Below are positions 1 through 5,965 of a stretch of 8,295 bases of DNA, in pieces (positions within the stretch are counted from its first letter, which is position 1; the number at the start of each line of letters is the position of its first letter). A program made the translations under genes and the position numbers. The notes beneath the pieces are model-generated. The model worked only from the letters and a program-made list of their open reading frames with translations. It did not search any database and was not told the origin of the DNA. Location: positions 1 to 8,295 of the forward strand of contig DASRSS010000051.1 in the NCBI GenBank assembly GCA_035656335.1, written 5' to 3'. This DNA comes from DASRSS01 sp035656335. GTDB taxonomy: Bacteria > Actinomycetota > Actinomycetes > Mycobacteriales > Jatrophihabitantaceae.

Positions 1-449
1 GCCTGTCTCGGCTGTCGGAGACGATCTCGTCCCGCGACCAGGCGCTGCGGACGCTGCTGGCCAAGGCGAACGACGTGACCGGTGTGCTGGCGGCGCGCGA
101 CCAGGACCTGCAGCGGTTGATCTCGGACGGCGGCCTGCTGCTGGACGAGCTCAACGCGCGCCGCGACGCGATCCATTCGCTGCTGGTGAACACGTCCGCG
201 CTGTCGCAGCAGCTGCAGGGGCTCGTCAGCGACAACCAGAAGACGATCGGCCCGCTGCTCGACCAGCTGGACACGGTGCTGCAACTGCTCACCCAGAACC
301 AGACCGACCTGGATCGCGGCCTCGCGCTGCTCGGCCCGTTCTACCGGCTGTTCAACAACGTGATCGGCAACGGTCGCTGGTTCGACAACTACATCCAGAA
401 CCTGAGCGCTGCGGGCATCCTCGGTCTCGTCGGGATCGGGGGCACGTGA
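1..449 (+). CDS. mceC: MCE family protein, MceC-type, C-terminal part only
   Basis: This is the 3' end of a gene entering from the left edge; codons are in frame from base 3 and stop at TGA 447-449, giving 148 visible residues. The visible part is the helical region that follows the MCE domain: repeated heptad-like Leu/Asp/Gln stretches (LLAKANDVTGVL, QLQGLV, LLDQLDTVLQLL) typical of the coiled-coil needle of actinobacterial Mce subunits. It ends with a GNGRWFDNYI motif, which I associate with MceB/MceC-type proteins. The MCE domain and N-terminal membrane anchor lie outside the window. The C assignment rests on position: the A-F order is conserved in mce operons, E is the lipoprotein, and this gene lies two before it. 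The product should be one of six subunits of an envelope lipid importer. Its stop overlaps the next start by one base (TGATG). Confidence 0.85.
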   Translation, partial: LSRLSETISSRDQALRTLLAKANDVTGVLAARDQDLQRLISDGGLLLDELNARRDAIHSLLVNTSALSQQLQGLVSDNQKTIGPLLDQLDTVLQLLTQNQTDLDRGLALLGPFYRLFNNVIGNGRWFDNYIQNLSAAGILGLVGIGGT

Positions 450-1726
450 TGCGGAACCTGTCGGCAAACATGATCAAGTTCGTGGTGAGCGCGGTGGTCA
501 TCGCGGTCGTCGCGGGCGTGGCCGTCTACGCGCTCGTCAGCCGCGGCAACTCCCGCACCGTGACCGCGAACTTCGCGTCCGCCGTCGGCGTGTACCCCGG
601 AACGCCCGTCGACATCCTGGGCGTCCAGGTCGGCTCGGTGAAGAAGGTGACCCCGTCCGGCGATCACGTTGCCGTCGAGCTGTCCTACGACAGCAAGTAC
701 CACGTGCCGGCGAACGCGATCGCGGTGATCGTGGCGAACTCGCTGGTGTCCGACCGGTACGTCCAGCTGGCGCCGGCGTACTCCGGCCACGGCCCGGCGC
801 TCGCCGACAACGCGCTGATCCCGATGTCGCGCACCGCCTACCCGGCCGAGCTGGACGACATCTACGCGGCGCTGGACAAGCTGTCGGTCGCGCTCGGGCC
901 GAACGGCACGAACAAGAACGGCGCGCTGAACGCGTTCGTCAAGGTGGCGGCCGCGAACCTGAAGGGCAACGGTGCCGCGCTCGGGAACAGCATCACCCAG
1001 CTGTCGAAGGCCGCGCAGACGCTCGCCAGCGGCCGTGAGGACCTGTTCGGGACGGTCAAGAACCTGCAGGCGTTCACGCAGGCGCTCTCCGACAGCGACA
1101 CCCAGGTCAGGCACTTCGAGGAACAGCTGAGCACCGTCGCCAACCAGCTGGCCAGCGAGCGCGGCGACCTCGGCGACGCGCTGCACAACCTGAGCCTGGC
1201 GCTGAACTCGGTGTCGACGTTCGTCAAGACCAACGCGAACAAGGTGCACACCGACCTGCACGGGCTCAGCACGATCGCGCAGATCCTGGTCAAGGAGAAC
1301 GCGTCCCTCAACGAGACACTCGCCGTGGCACCGGTCGCGCTCGCGAACATCGTCCACGCCTACAACGAGGACACCGGCACGATCGGAACGCGCAGCAACG
1401 CGGCCTCGCTCACCGACCCGTCCCAGTTCTGCGGACTGATCAGCGGCCTCGTCGACGAGCTGCTGGGCAACACCACCTACAAGAACTCGCCGATCGGCAC
1501 CATCCTGAGTTCGCTCGGCGGACTGCTCGGCAAGGGCGGGCCGCTCTCCGCGGTGGGGGACCTGCTCGGCTCCGCCGCGAACGCGGTCGTGTCCGCCTGC
1601 CTGAAGTTCACCGGCGGCCAGTCGACGGCGTCGAGCAGCCTGCCGACCGACCCGAACCAGCTGGCGTCGCTGCTCGAGTCGCTGCTCGGTGGCGGGCTCG
1701 GCGGGCTCGTGGGAGCGGGTGGCTGA
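449..1726 (+). CDS. mceD: MCE family protein, MceD-type
   Basis: The protein has 425 residues from ATG 449. There is one N-terminal membrane segment (about residues 10-30, Ile/Val/Ala-rich) after a short basic start. An MCE domain follows (about 37-115), with the family pattern of a beta strand, GVYPGTPVDILGVQVGSV, and a later strand ending in SDRYVQLAP. A long helical region (about 130-310) with Leu/Asn/Asp heptads comes next, then a Gly/Leu/Ser-rich tail. Cys328 and Cys384 both lie on the extracytoplasmic side. The expected role is one subunit of the hetero-oligomeric Mce lipid conduit, anchored in the membrane with its bulk outside. A GTG at 446 (overlap GTGA) and an in-frame ATG at 470 are alternative starts; ATG 449 is preferred because it repeats the TGATG junction used at mceE. 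It overlaps mceE by one base, indicating translational coupling. Confidence 0.93.
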   Translation: MRNLSANMIKFVVSAVVIAVVAGVAVYALVSRGNSRTVTANFASAVGVYPGTPVDILGVQVGSVKKVTPSGDHVAVELSYDSKYHVPANAIAVIVANSLVSDRYVQLAPAYSGHGPALADNALIPMSRTAYPAELDDIYAALDKLSVALGPNGTNKNGALNAFVKVAAANLKGNGAALGNSITQLSKAAQTLASGREDLFGTVKNLQAFTQALSDSDTQVRHFEEQLSTVANQLASERGDLGDALHNLSLALNSVSTFVKTNANKVHTDLHGLSTIAQILVKENASLNETLAVAPVALANIVHAYNEDTGTIGTRSNAASLTDPSQFCGLISGLVDELLGNTTYKNSPIGTILSSLGGLLGKGGPLSAVGDLLGSAANAVVSACLKFTGGQSTASSSLPTDPNQLASLLESLLGGGLGGLVGAGG

Positions 1727-2862
1727 TGGCACGCACCAGACGCTTCGCAGCCGTGGTCGCCGCACTGGCGACGGCCGCGCTCACCCTGTCCGGCTGCGGC
1801 TTCCACGGCCTGTACAGCGCCAGCCTGCCCGGCGGCGCGAACCTCGGCAGCCACCCGTACAAGGTCGTCGTCTACTTCGACGACGTGCTGGACCTCGTCC
1901 CGCAGTCGGCGGTCAAGGTGAACGACGTCGCCGTCGGCCGCGTCGAATCGGTGCGGCTGAGCCAGCCGGGGGACAACACCGGCGACAAGTCGACCGAGGG
2001 GTGGACGGCGCGCGTCACGATCTCGGTCAACGGATCGGTGCACCTGCCGAGCAACTCCAGCGCCGCCGTCAAGATGACCTCGCTGCTCGGCGAGAAGTAC
2101 GTGACGCTGGAGGCGCCGACCGAGCAGCCGGCGACCACCGACCTGCACGACGGCTCGGTCATCCCGATCACCCGGACGAACACGGCGCCCGAGGTCGAAG
2201 AGGTGCTCGGCGCGCTGTCCCTGCTGCTCAACGGCGGCGGGCTGGCGCAGATCCACACGATCACCACCGAGCTGAACAAGGCGCTGCAGGGCAACGAGGG
2301 TGCCGTCCGCGACATGCTCGGCCAGCTCAACACGTTCGTCGGCACGCTCGACAGCCAGAAGAACGACATCATCAACGCGCTGCAGGCGCTGGACCAGCTG
2401 TCGGTCACCCTGAACCAGCAGCGCAGGACGATCGAGACGACGCTGGACACGTTCCCGCAGGCGCTCAAGATCCTCTCCAACGAGCGCAACGACTTGGTGT
2501 CCATGCTGTCCGCGCTGTCGAACCTGGGCGGCGTCGCGACACACGTCGTGAACGCCACGCAGCAGAACCTGGTGTCCTCGCTCAAGTCGCTGCAGCCCGC
2601 GCTGACGCAGCTCGCCGCGTCGGGCACCGACCTGCCCAAGGCGCTGAAGATCGCCGGCACGTTCCCGTTCCCGGTCGGCAAGACGCGGGACATCGTCAAG
2701 GGCGACTACGCGAACCTGCACCTGTACCTGGACCTGAACCTGAGCAACGAGCTGTGCGGGCTGAGCAAGGCGCTGTGCAACCTGTTGCCGCAGTCGGACT
2801 CGCAGACCCCGTTGACCGCCGGACAGCCGCTGCGCGCCGGCCTGCTCGGAGCGAGCCGGTGA
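1726..2862 (+). CDS. mceE: MCE family lipoprotein, MceE-type (LprK-like)
   Basis: The protein has 378 residues. The N terminus is a lipoprotein signal: basic residues (RTRR), a hydrophobic Ala/Leu stretch, then the lipobox LSGC with Cys24 as the lipidated residue. This marks the E position in actinobacterial mce operons. The MCE domain spans about residues 44-130 (strand VVVYFDD, the DVAVGRVESV turn, GEKYVTLEAP at its end) and carries a charged Gly/Asp/Lys insertion near 80-92. Residues about 150-320 are helical with Leu/Asn/Gln heptads. The C-terminal region carries Cys344 and Cys351 (C-X6-C). The expected role is the lipid-anchored subunit of the Mce conduit. GGGAG at 1711-1715 sits about 10 bases before ATG 1726. 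The gene begins inside the mceD stop (TGATG) and lies 15 bases before mceF. Confidence 0.94.
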   Translation: MARTRRFAAVVAALATAALTLSGCGFHGLYSASLPGGANLGSHPYKVVVYFDDVLDLVPQSAVKVNDVAVGRVESVRLSQPGDNTGDKSTEGWTARVTISVNGSVHLPSNSSAAVKMTSLLGEKYVTLEAPTEQPATTDLHDGSVIPITRTNTAPEVEEVLGALSLLLNGGGLAQIHTITTELNKALQGNEGAVRDMLGQLNTFVGTLDSQKNDIINALQALDQLSVTLNQQRRTIETTLDTFPQALKILSNERNDLVSMLSALSNLGGVATHVVNATQQNLVSSLKSLQPALTQLAASGTDLPKALKIAGTFPFPVGKTRDIVKGDYANLHLYLDLNLSNELCGLSKALCNLLPQSDSQTPLTAGQPLRAGLLGASR

Positions 2863-2880
2863 GGGGGCGATGAGCTGATG
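2861..2880 (+). promoter_or_regulatory. Ribosome binding site and two-codon mini-ORF before mceF
   Basis: GAGGGGG (2861-2867) is a purine-rich Shine-Dalgarno sequence about 10 bases before the mceF ATG at 2878. Between them lies a minimal reading frame, ATG AGC TGA (2870-2878), whose stop shares one base with the mceF ATG. This gives the same TGATG arrangement seen at the C/D and D/E junctions. Whether the two-codon frame is translated is unknown; it may be chance. The stop at 2876 rules out any mceF start at the upstream ATG. Confidence 0.5.
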
Positions 2881-4149
2881 CTGCGCCGCACGGTCAAGAT
2901 CCAGCTGGCGATCTTCGTGATCATCACGCTCGCAGGCGTCTCGTACGTCAGCGCCGAGTACGTCGGGATCTTCCGTGGGCTGGGCTCGGACGCCTGCACG
3001 ATCAGCGCCGAGTTCCCCGACTCGGGCGGCATCTTCACCAACGCCGAGGTGACCTATCGCGGTGTCACGGTCGGACGGGTCGGGCAACTGCACCTGATCA
3101 ACAGTGGCGTGAAGGTCGACCTGAACCTGAACGACTGCAGCAACCCGGCCATCCCGGTCGACAGCACCGCCACCGTCGCGGACCGGTCCGTCATCGGCGA
3201 GCAGTACGTCAACCTCGTGCCGACGTCCGCCAAGGGCCCCTACATGCGCGGCGGCGAGGTGATCACCGCGGCGCACAACGCGATCCCGACCGCCCCGGAG
3301 CAGCTGCTCACGGACATGGACGCCTTGGTCACGTCGGTTGACCTGCCCGCGCTGCGCACGACGATCGGCGAGCTGGGCAAGGCGCTCTCGAACCGCGGCC
3401 AGGACCTCGGCCGGTTGCTGGACTCGAGCAACGCGCTGCTGACCACCGCGCAGGACAACCTGCCCAACACGATCTCGCTCATCGACGCGTCCGCCACCGT
3501 GCTGCAGACGCAGCTGGACGAGAAGGGCGCGCTGCAGGGCTTCACGCACGACCTGAACCTGCTCGCGCAGCAGCTCAAGACCAGCGACCCGGACATCCGC
3601 AACCTGCTCGACAAGGCGCCGGCGGACCTGCAGGTGGTGAGCTCGTTCGTCAAGGACAACCGGACGGACCTGGGCGCTGTGATCGCGAACCTCGCCACGA
3701 CCGGTGAGACGCTCGTGCGGCACCTCGACGGGCTCACCGAGATCCTGGAGCTGTACCCGGCGCTCGCCGCGGGCGGGCAGACGTCCCTCGGCGCCGACGG
3801 CGTCGACCGGCTCGGGTTCATCGCGCAGGTCCAGGACGTCCCGCCGGACTGTGGCGACCCGAAGAAGGGCGGCGAGGGCTACGGCGGTACCGACCGGCGC
3901 CAGCCCAGCGAGACCGCTCCGAAGGCGCCGAACGTGGCCGCGCACTGCACCGCGCCGCCCAGCAGCGGCACCAACGTGCGCGGCTCGGCGAACGTTCCGG
4001 GCGGCGACCCGATAAGCGTTTCCGGTGGAGGAGTGGCTTATCCTCGCGCTACCACACAGAACACTGTCAGAGTGGACGACCTGAGTGGGCCGGCCGCCAT
4101 CCTGGGCGACCGCTCCTGGATCACGATCCTGACCACAGCGCTCGACTGA
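2878..4149 (+). CDS. mceF: MCE family protein, MceF-type
   Basis: The protein has 423 residues. After MLRRTVKIQ there is a single N-terminal membrane segment (about residues 9-26), the usual F-type anchor. The MCE domain spans about 40-120, with GGIFTNAEVTYRGVTVGRV near its start and GEQYVNLVP near its end. A helical Leu/Asp-rich region runs to about residue 300. The tail (about 315-423) is low in hydrophobics and rich in Gly, Pro and Ser. Cysteines 40, 87, 325 and 357 all lie outside the membrane, two in the MCE domain and two in the tail. The expected role is the last Mce subunit of the lipid importer. Codons 4012-4086 use many A/T-ending triplets, unlike the rest of the gene, and overlap a 7-bp inverted repeat. 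A 95-base gap separates this gene from the Mas genes. Confidence 0.93.
   Translation: MLRRTVKIQLAIFVIITLAGVSYVSAEYVGIFRGLGSDACTISAEFPDSGGIFTNAEVTYRGVTVGRVGQLHLINSGVKVDLNLNDCSNPAIPVDSTATVADRSVIGEQYVNLVPTSAKGPYMRGGEVITAAHNAIPTAPEQLLTDMDALVTSVDLPALRTTIGELGKALSNRGQDLGRLLDSSNALLTTAQDNLPNTISLIDASATVLQTQLDEKGALQGFTHDLNLLAQQLKTSDPDIRNLLDKAPADLQVVSSFVKDNRTDLGAVIANLATTGETLVRHLDGLTEILELYPALAAGGQTSLGADGVDRLGFIAQVQDVPPDCGDPKKGGEGYGGTDRRQPSETAPKAPNVAAHCTAPPSSGTNVRGSANVPGGDPISVSGGGVAYPRATTQNTVRVDDLSGPAAILGDRSWITILTTALD
4011..4042. repeat. Inverted repeat inside the mceF tail
   Basis: GATAAGC (4011-4017) and GCTTATC (4036-4042) are perfect 7-bp complements separated by 18 bases. They lie in the coding tail of mceF, inside the stretch with unusual codons. 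The right arm also supplies a TATCCT (4039-4044) that matches an actinobacterial -10 box, but no convincing -35 box lies at 17 bases (GCGTTT). It could be a protein-binding dyad, a weak internal promoter for the mas genes, or chance. Confidence 0.35.
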
Positions 4150-4199
4150 CCGGCGCTCGACCAAGGCGAGCGCGCCCCGCCGTTCGGCCCGCGCCGGGC
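4150..4199 (+). other. Two short stem-loops in the mceF-mas gap
   Basis: Directly after the mceF stop, CGCTCG (4154-4159) pairs with CGAGCG (4167-4172) around a 7-nt loop, and GCCCG (4187-4191) pairs with CGGGC (4195-4199) around a 3-nt loop. No T-run follows either stem. They could partly terminate transcription or act as an mRNA-processing or stability boundary between the mce genes and the mas pair. In DNA this GC-rich, such stems also arise by chance. Confidence 0.3.
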
Positions 4200-4244
4200 T
4201 GGGCACTGCCGGGCGCGCCTGATACGACACGAACGAGGTAGACG

Positions 4245-4778
4245 ATGGCTGCGACGCGTGCAGCGTGGGTGCGCCCGCCCTGGCTGGTGGCGGGGATCCT
4301 GGCGGTGGTGGCCGCCGGGCTCGGCGTGACCGTGTTCGCCGCCCTGCCCGGAGCCAAGGACCACCACCGCGGCTCGGTCGGCAACTCCGCGCTGTCCGGT
4401 GACGAACGCGCCGCCATGCAGGCCGCACGCACCGAGACCGTCAACCTGCTCACCTACGCGCGCAAGACGTTCGACGCCGACTGGGCGCGGGCGCTGTCGG
4501 GCGCGACCGGCCAGCTCAAGAGCGACCTGCGGACGGACAAGAAGACCACGCTGGACAACCTGACCAAGAACAAGTTCGACGTGACCGCCACGGTCAGCGA
4601 CGTGGCGCTGGCCGGCGGCGACGCCAAGAGCGGCTACCAGGTGCTCGTCGTGGCGAGCGGGCACCGCGTCGACGACAGCGGCACGCCGTCCGCCGCGATC
4701 CCGAGCCGGCTGCAGCTGACCATGACGCGGGTGAACGGCAAGTGGCTCGCCTCCGATCTCGTCGGGGGGCTGTCATGA
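4245..4778 (+). CDS. Mce-associated membrane protein (Mas), first copy
   Basis: The protein has 177 residues. A basic start (MAATRAAWVRPP) precedes one membrane segment (about residues 13-33). An extracytoplasmic domain follows (about 50-177): a helix (ERAAMQAARTETVNLLTYARKTFDADWARAL) and then beta strands ending in a MTRVNGKWLASDL motif. This layout, a single membrane helix plus a small NTF2/SnoaL- or VirB8-like alpha+beta domain, is typical of proteins encoded just after mceF in actinobacteria; some such proteins stabilise Mce complexes in mycobacteria. GAGGT (4235-4239) is a good Shine-Dalgarno sequence 5 bases before ATG 4245, so translation can start independently of mceF. The stop overlaps the next start (ATGA, 4 bases), so the two Mas proteins are probably made together. 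The fold is inferred from pattern, not from a structure search. Confidence 0.88.
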   Translation: MAATRAAWVRPPWLVAGILAVVAAGLGVTVFAALPGAKDHHRGSVGNSALSGDERAAMQAARTETVNLLTYARKTFDADWARALSGATGQLKSDLRTDKKTTLDNLTKNKFDVTATVSDVALAGGDAKSGYQVLVVASGHRVDDSGTPSAAIPSRLQLTMTRVNGKWLASDLVGGLS

Positions 4779-5590
4779 CCGACGAGTCCGAGCAGCAGTA
4801 CACCGAGCGCACCCAGGCCGCGGCCCGCGCAGCCCGGCGGGCGCGCCGCATCGGCGGACGCTCCACCCCGGGCGCGGCCGCCGAGACACCGGAGGCCGAC
4901 CGTGCGGACGCTCCCACCGCGGCCGTCCCGGCGGGGGAGCCGACGGAGCCGTCGGCTGCGCTCTCCGACAAGTCGCCGGCCGCGGGCGGCGTCCAGCTGG
5001 ACGAGGCGACCGGCGAGCCGGCCCCGCAGGCCACCGCCGAGCCGGGCACGCCTGGTGCAGCCCCCGCAGCGGCCTCGCGCCGGCTGAACTGGCTGCCGGC
5101 GATCGTGCTGGCCGTCGTCTGCCTGGGCTTCCTCGGCTGGGGCGTTTACGACAGCCACGGCGTGTGGTGGGCCACGAGCAGCTCGAGCGTCGCGGACGAG
5201 CGCGGCCCGGTGCTGTCGGCCGCGAAGAGCTGCATGGCCGCGATGAACACGTACGACTACCGCAAGCTGGCCGCGTCCGAGGCCAACGGCGTCGCCTGCA
5301 CCACCGGCACGTTCACCGGCCAGTACAAGCAGGCCTTCGAGAAGCTGATCAAGCCCCAGGCCGCCAAGGTCCAGTTCACCCAGACCGCGCAGATCAACAA
5401 CGCCGGCGTGGAATCGGTGAGCGGGGACGGGCAGCAATGGGTGGTGCTCGTCTACGGGCAGCTGTCCACCACCAACAGCCAGACCGGCACCAAGACGCCC
5501 ACGCTCACGCCGTTCAGCGCGCGGGTGACCATGCAGCACGTCGGCGCCAAGTGGCTCGTCGCCAACTACCAGTACGCGCCAACTTCCTAA
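4775..5590 (+). CDS. Mce-associated membrane protein (Mas), second copy, with long N-terminal region
   Basis: The protein has 271 residues from ATG 4775; an in-frame GTG at 4742 is rejected because it would add 11 residues deep inside the previous gene. Residues 1-27 are charged, with an Arg-rich patch (ARRARRIGGR). Residues about 28-102 are rich in Ala, Pro, Glu and Thr and look disordered; by topology they would be cytoplasmic. One membrane segment spans about 106-125. The outer domain (about 130-271) has a helix (LSAAKSCMAAMNTYDY), then strands ending in VTMQHVGAKWLVANYQ, matching the end of the first Mas protein. Cys153 and Cys175 lie in the outer domain. GGGGGG (4764-4769) may serve as the ribosome site; the start overlaps the previous stop. 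It is the last gene of the operon and is followed 10 bases later by a terminator hairpin. Confidence 0.88.
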   Translation: MTDESEQQYTERTQAAARAARRARRIGGRSTPGAAAETPEADRADAPTAAVPAGEPTEPSAALSDKSPAAGGVQLDEATGEPAPQATAEPGTPGAAPAAASRRLNWLPAIVLAVVCLGFLGWGVYDSHGVWWATSSSSVADERGPVLSAAKSCMAAMNTYDYRKLAASEANGVACTTGTFTGQYKQAFEKLIKPQAAKVQFTQTAQINNAGVESVSGDGQQWVVLVYGQLSTTNSQTGTKTPTLTPFSARVTMQHVGAKWLVANYQYAPTS

Positions 5591-5600
5591 CCGCGCGGAA

Positions 5601-5648
5601 TGGCGTTTGCCGACCACCCCAAAGAACGGGGTGGATCGACAAACGCCA
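5601..5648 (+). terminator. Two-tier terminator hairpin at the end of the mce-mas operon
   Basis: TGGCGTTTG (5601-5609) pairs perfectly with CAAACGCCA (5640-5648). After one C-A mismatch, CGA (5611-5613) pairs with TCG (5636-5638). After a bulged A, CCACCCC (5614-5620) pairs with GGGGTGG (5628-5634) around the loop AAAGAAC. That is 19 base pairs in 48 bases, starting 10 bases after the stop of the last gene. No T-run follows, as is common for strong actinobacterial terminators. Being nearly symmetric, it could work in either direction. Confidence 0.85.
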
Positions 5649-5775
5649 GCCGCAAGCTCCTTCGTCGCGCGGCGCGCGGGCTCTTCGCCCCAGCTGGGGG
5701 TCCCCCCGCTTGCGGGGGAGCTCATCGCGTGGTGGCCGCCTTTTGGTCGGTCGCTGCGCGACCTCCTGCGGCCTG
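5649..5775. repeat. Cluster of G/C palindromes, possible dispersed intergenic repeat
   Basis: This non-coding stretch contains a perfect 12-bp palindrome CCCCAGCTGGGG (5688-5699), a 7-bp hairpin CCCCCGC/GCGGGGG (5703-5718) with a TT loop, and a 6-bp hairpin GGTCGC/GCGACC (5749-5763) with a TGC loop. The C-run at 5702-5707 can pair either with the G-run before it (5696-5700) or with the one after it (5714-5718), so two folds compete. The dense short palindromes resemble REP-like intergenic elements, but repetition elsewhere in the genome cannot be seen from this window. No plausible reading frame was found here. Confidence 0.4.
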
Positions 5776-5793
5776 GCCAAGTGGTTCAAATGC

Positions 5794-5822
5794 TTGACGT
5801 TGTCGGTTTGGCGAGGCACCCT
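5794..5822 (+). promoter_or_regulatory. Weak candidate distal promoter for rpoB
   Basis: TTGACG (5794-5799) is a good -35 box. A 17-base spacer leads to CACCCT (5817-5822), which keeps only the A at position 2 and T at position 6 of the actinobacterial -10 pattern TANNNT. It would add about 140 nt to the rpoB leader. The -10 box is poor, so this is a tentative call. Confidence 0.25.
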
Positions 5823-5852
5823 TTTCAGCACACGCCTTCGGCCGCTGGCCGG

Positions 5853-5889
5853 GCAGGTACCTGCTGGATGCGGCGGAGTTCGACCGCCG
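5853..5889. other. Dyad cluster upstream of the rpoB promoter
   Basis: GCAGGTACCTGC (5853-5864) is a perfect 12-bp palindrome. Seven bases later, CGGCGG (5871-5876) and CCGCCG (5884-5889) form a 6-bp inverted repeat around AGTTCGA. Both lie 40-80 bases before the -35 box at 5930. The sites could be operator dyads for a dimeric regulator or parts of a transcription stop; nothing in the sequence decides between these. Confidence 0.35.
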
Positions 5890-5929
5890 GGACCCGGGAC
5901 CGCCCGAACCGGGCCACCGGGGACGGGCC

Positions 5930-5965
5930 TTGATTGGCCTGCCCGCAGTTGCTAGACTGCAACTT
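5930..5965 (+). promoter_or_regulatory. Main rpoB promoter (housekeeping sigma type)
   Basis: TTGATT (5930-5935), a 17-base spacer, and TAGACT (5953-5958) match the housekeeping sigma-70/HrdB/SigA consensus with ideal spacing. TGC directly before the -10 box gives the extended -10 TGN element. Transcription should start near 5965, giving a leader of about 166 nt before the TTG start. No other -35/-10 pair in this gap is as good. The -10 box is framed by an inverted repeat, described separately. Confidence 0.8.
5947..5964. promoter_or_regulatory. Inverted repeat framing the rpoB -10 box, possible operator
   Basis: AGTTGC (5947-5952) and GCAACT (5959-5964) are perfect complements whose 6-base spacer is exactly the -10 hexamer TAGACT. 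With transcription starting near 5965, the dyad covers about -18 to -1. A dimeric protein bound here would block or reshape the open complex. A 6+6 repeat can arise by chance, and no binding protein is recognised. Confidence 0.4.

Noticed and set aside
1689..2873. A 394-codon plus-strand frame overlapping mceE
   Set aside because: It is out of frame with the lipoprotein gene, with an Arg/Ala/Pro/Gln-rich product and no motif; mceE explains the DNA.
1477..4428. A 983-codon open frame on the minus strand across the mce genes
   Set aside because: Its product is an Arg/Val/Gln/His-rich string with no recognisable domain. It is the expected shadow of GC-rich coding DNA opposite mceD-mceE-mceF, which have clear domains.
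5783..5791. GGTTCAAAT, resembling a tRNA T-loop
   Set aside because: The flanking bases do not form a 5-bp T-stem, and no acceptor or anticodon arm can be built around it.
5600..5933. Short plus-strand frames in the mce-rpoB gap as possible small genes
   Set aside because: They run through the terminator hairpin and palindromes, lack good ribosome sites, and their products show no coherent segment.
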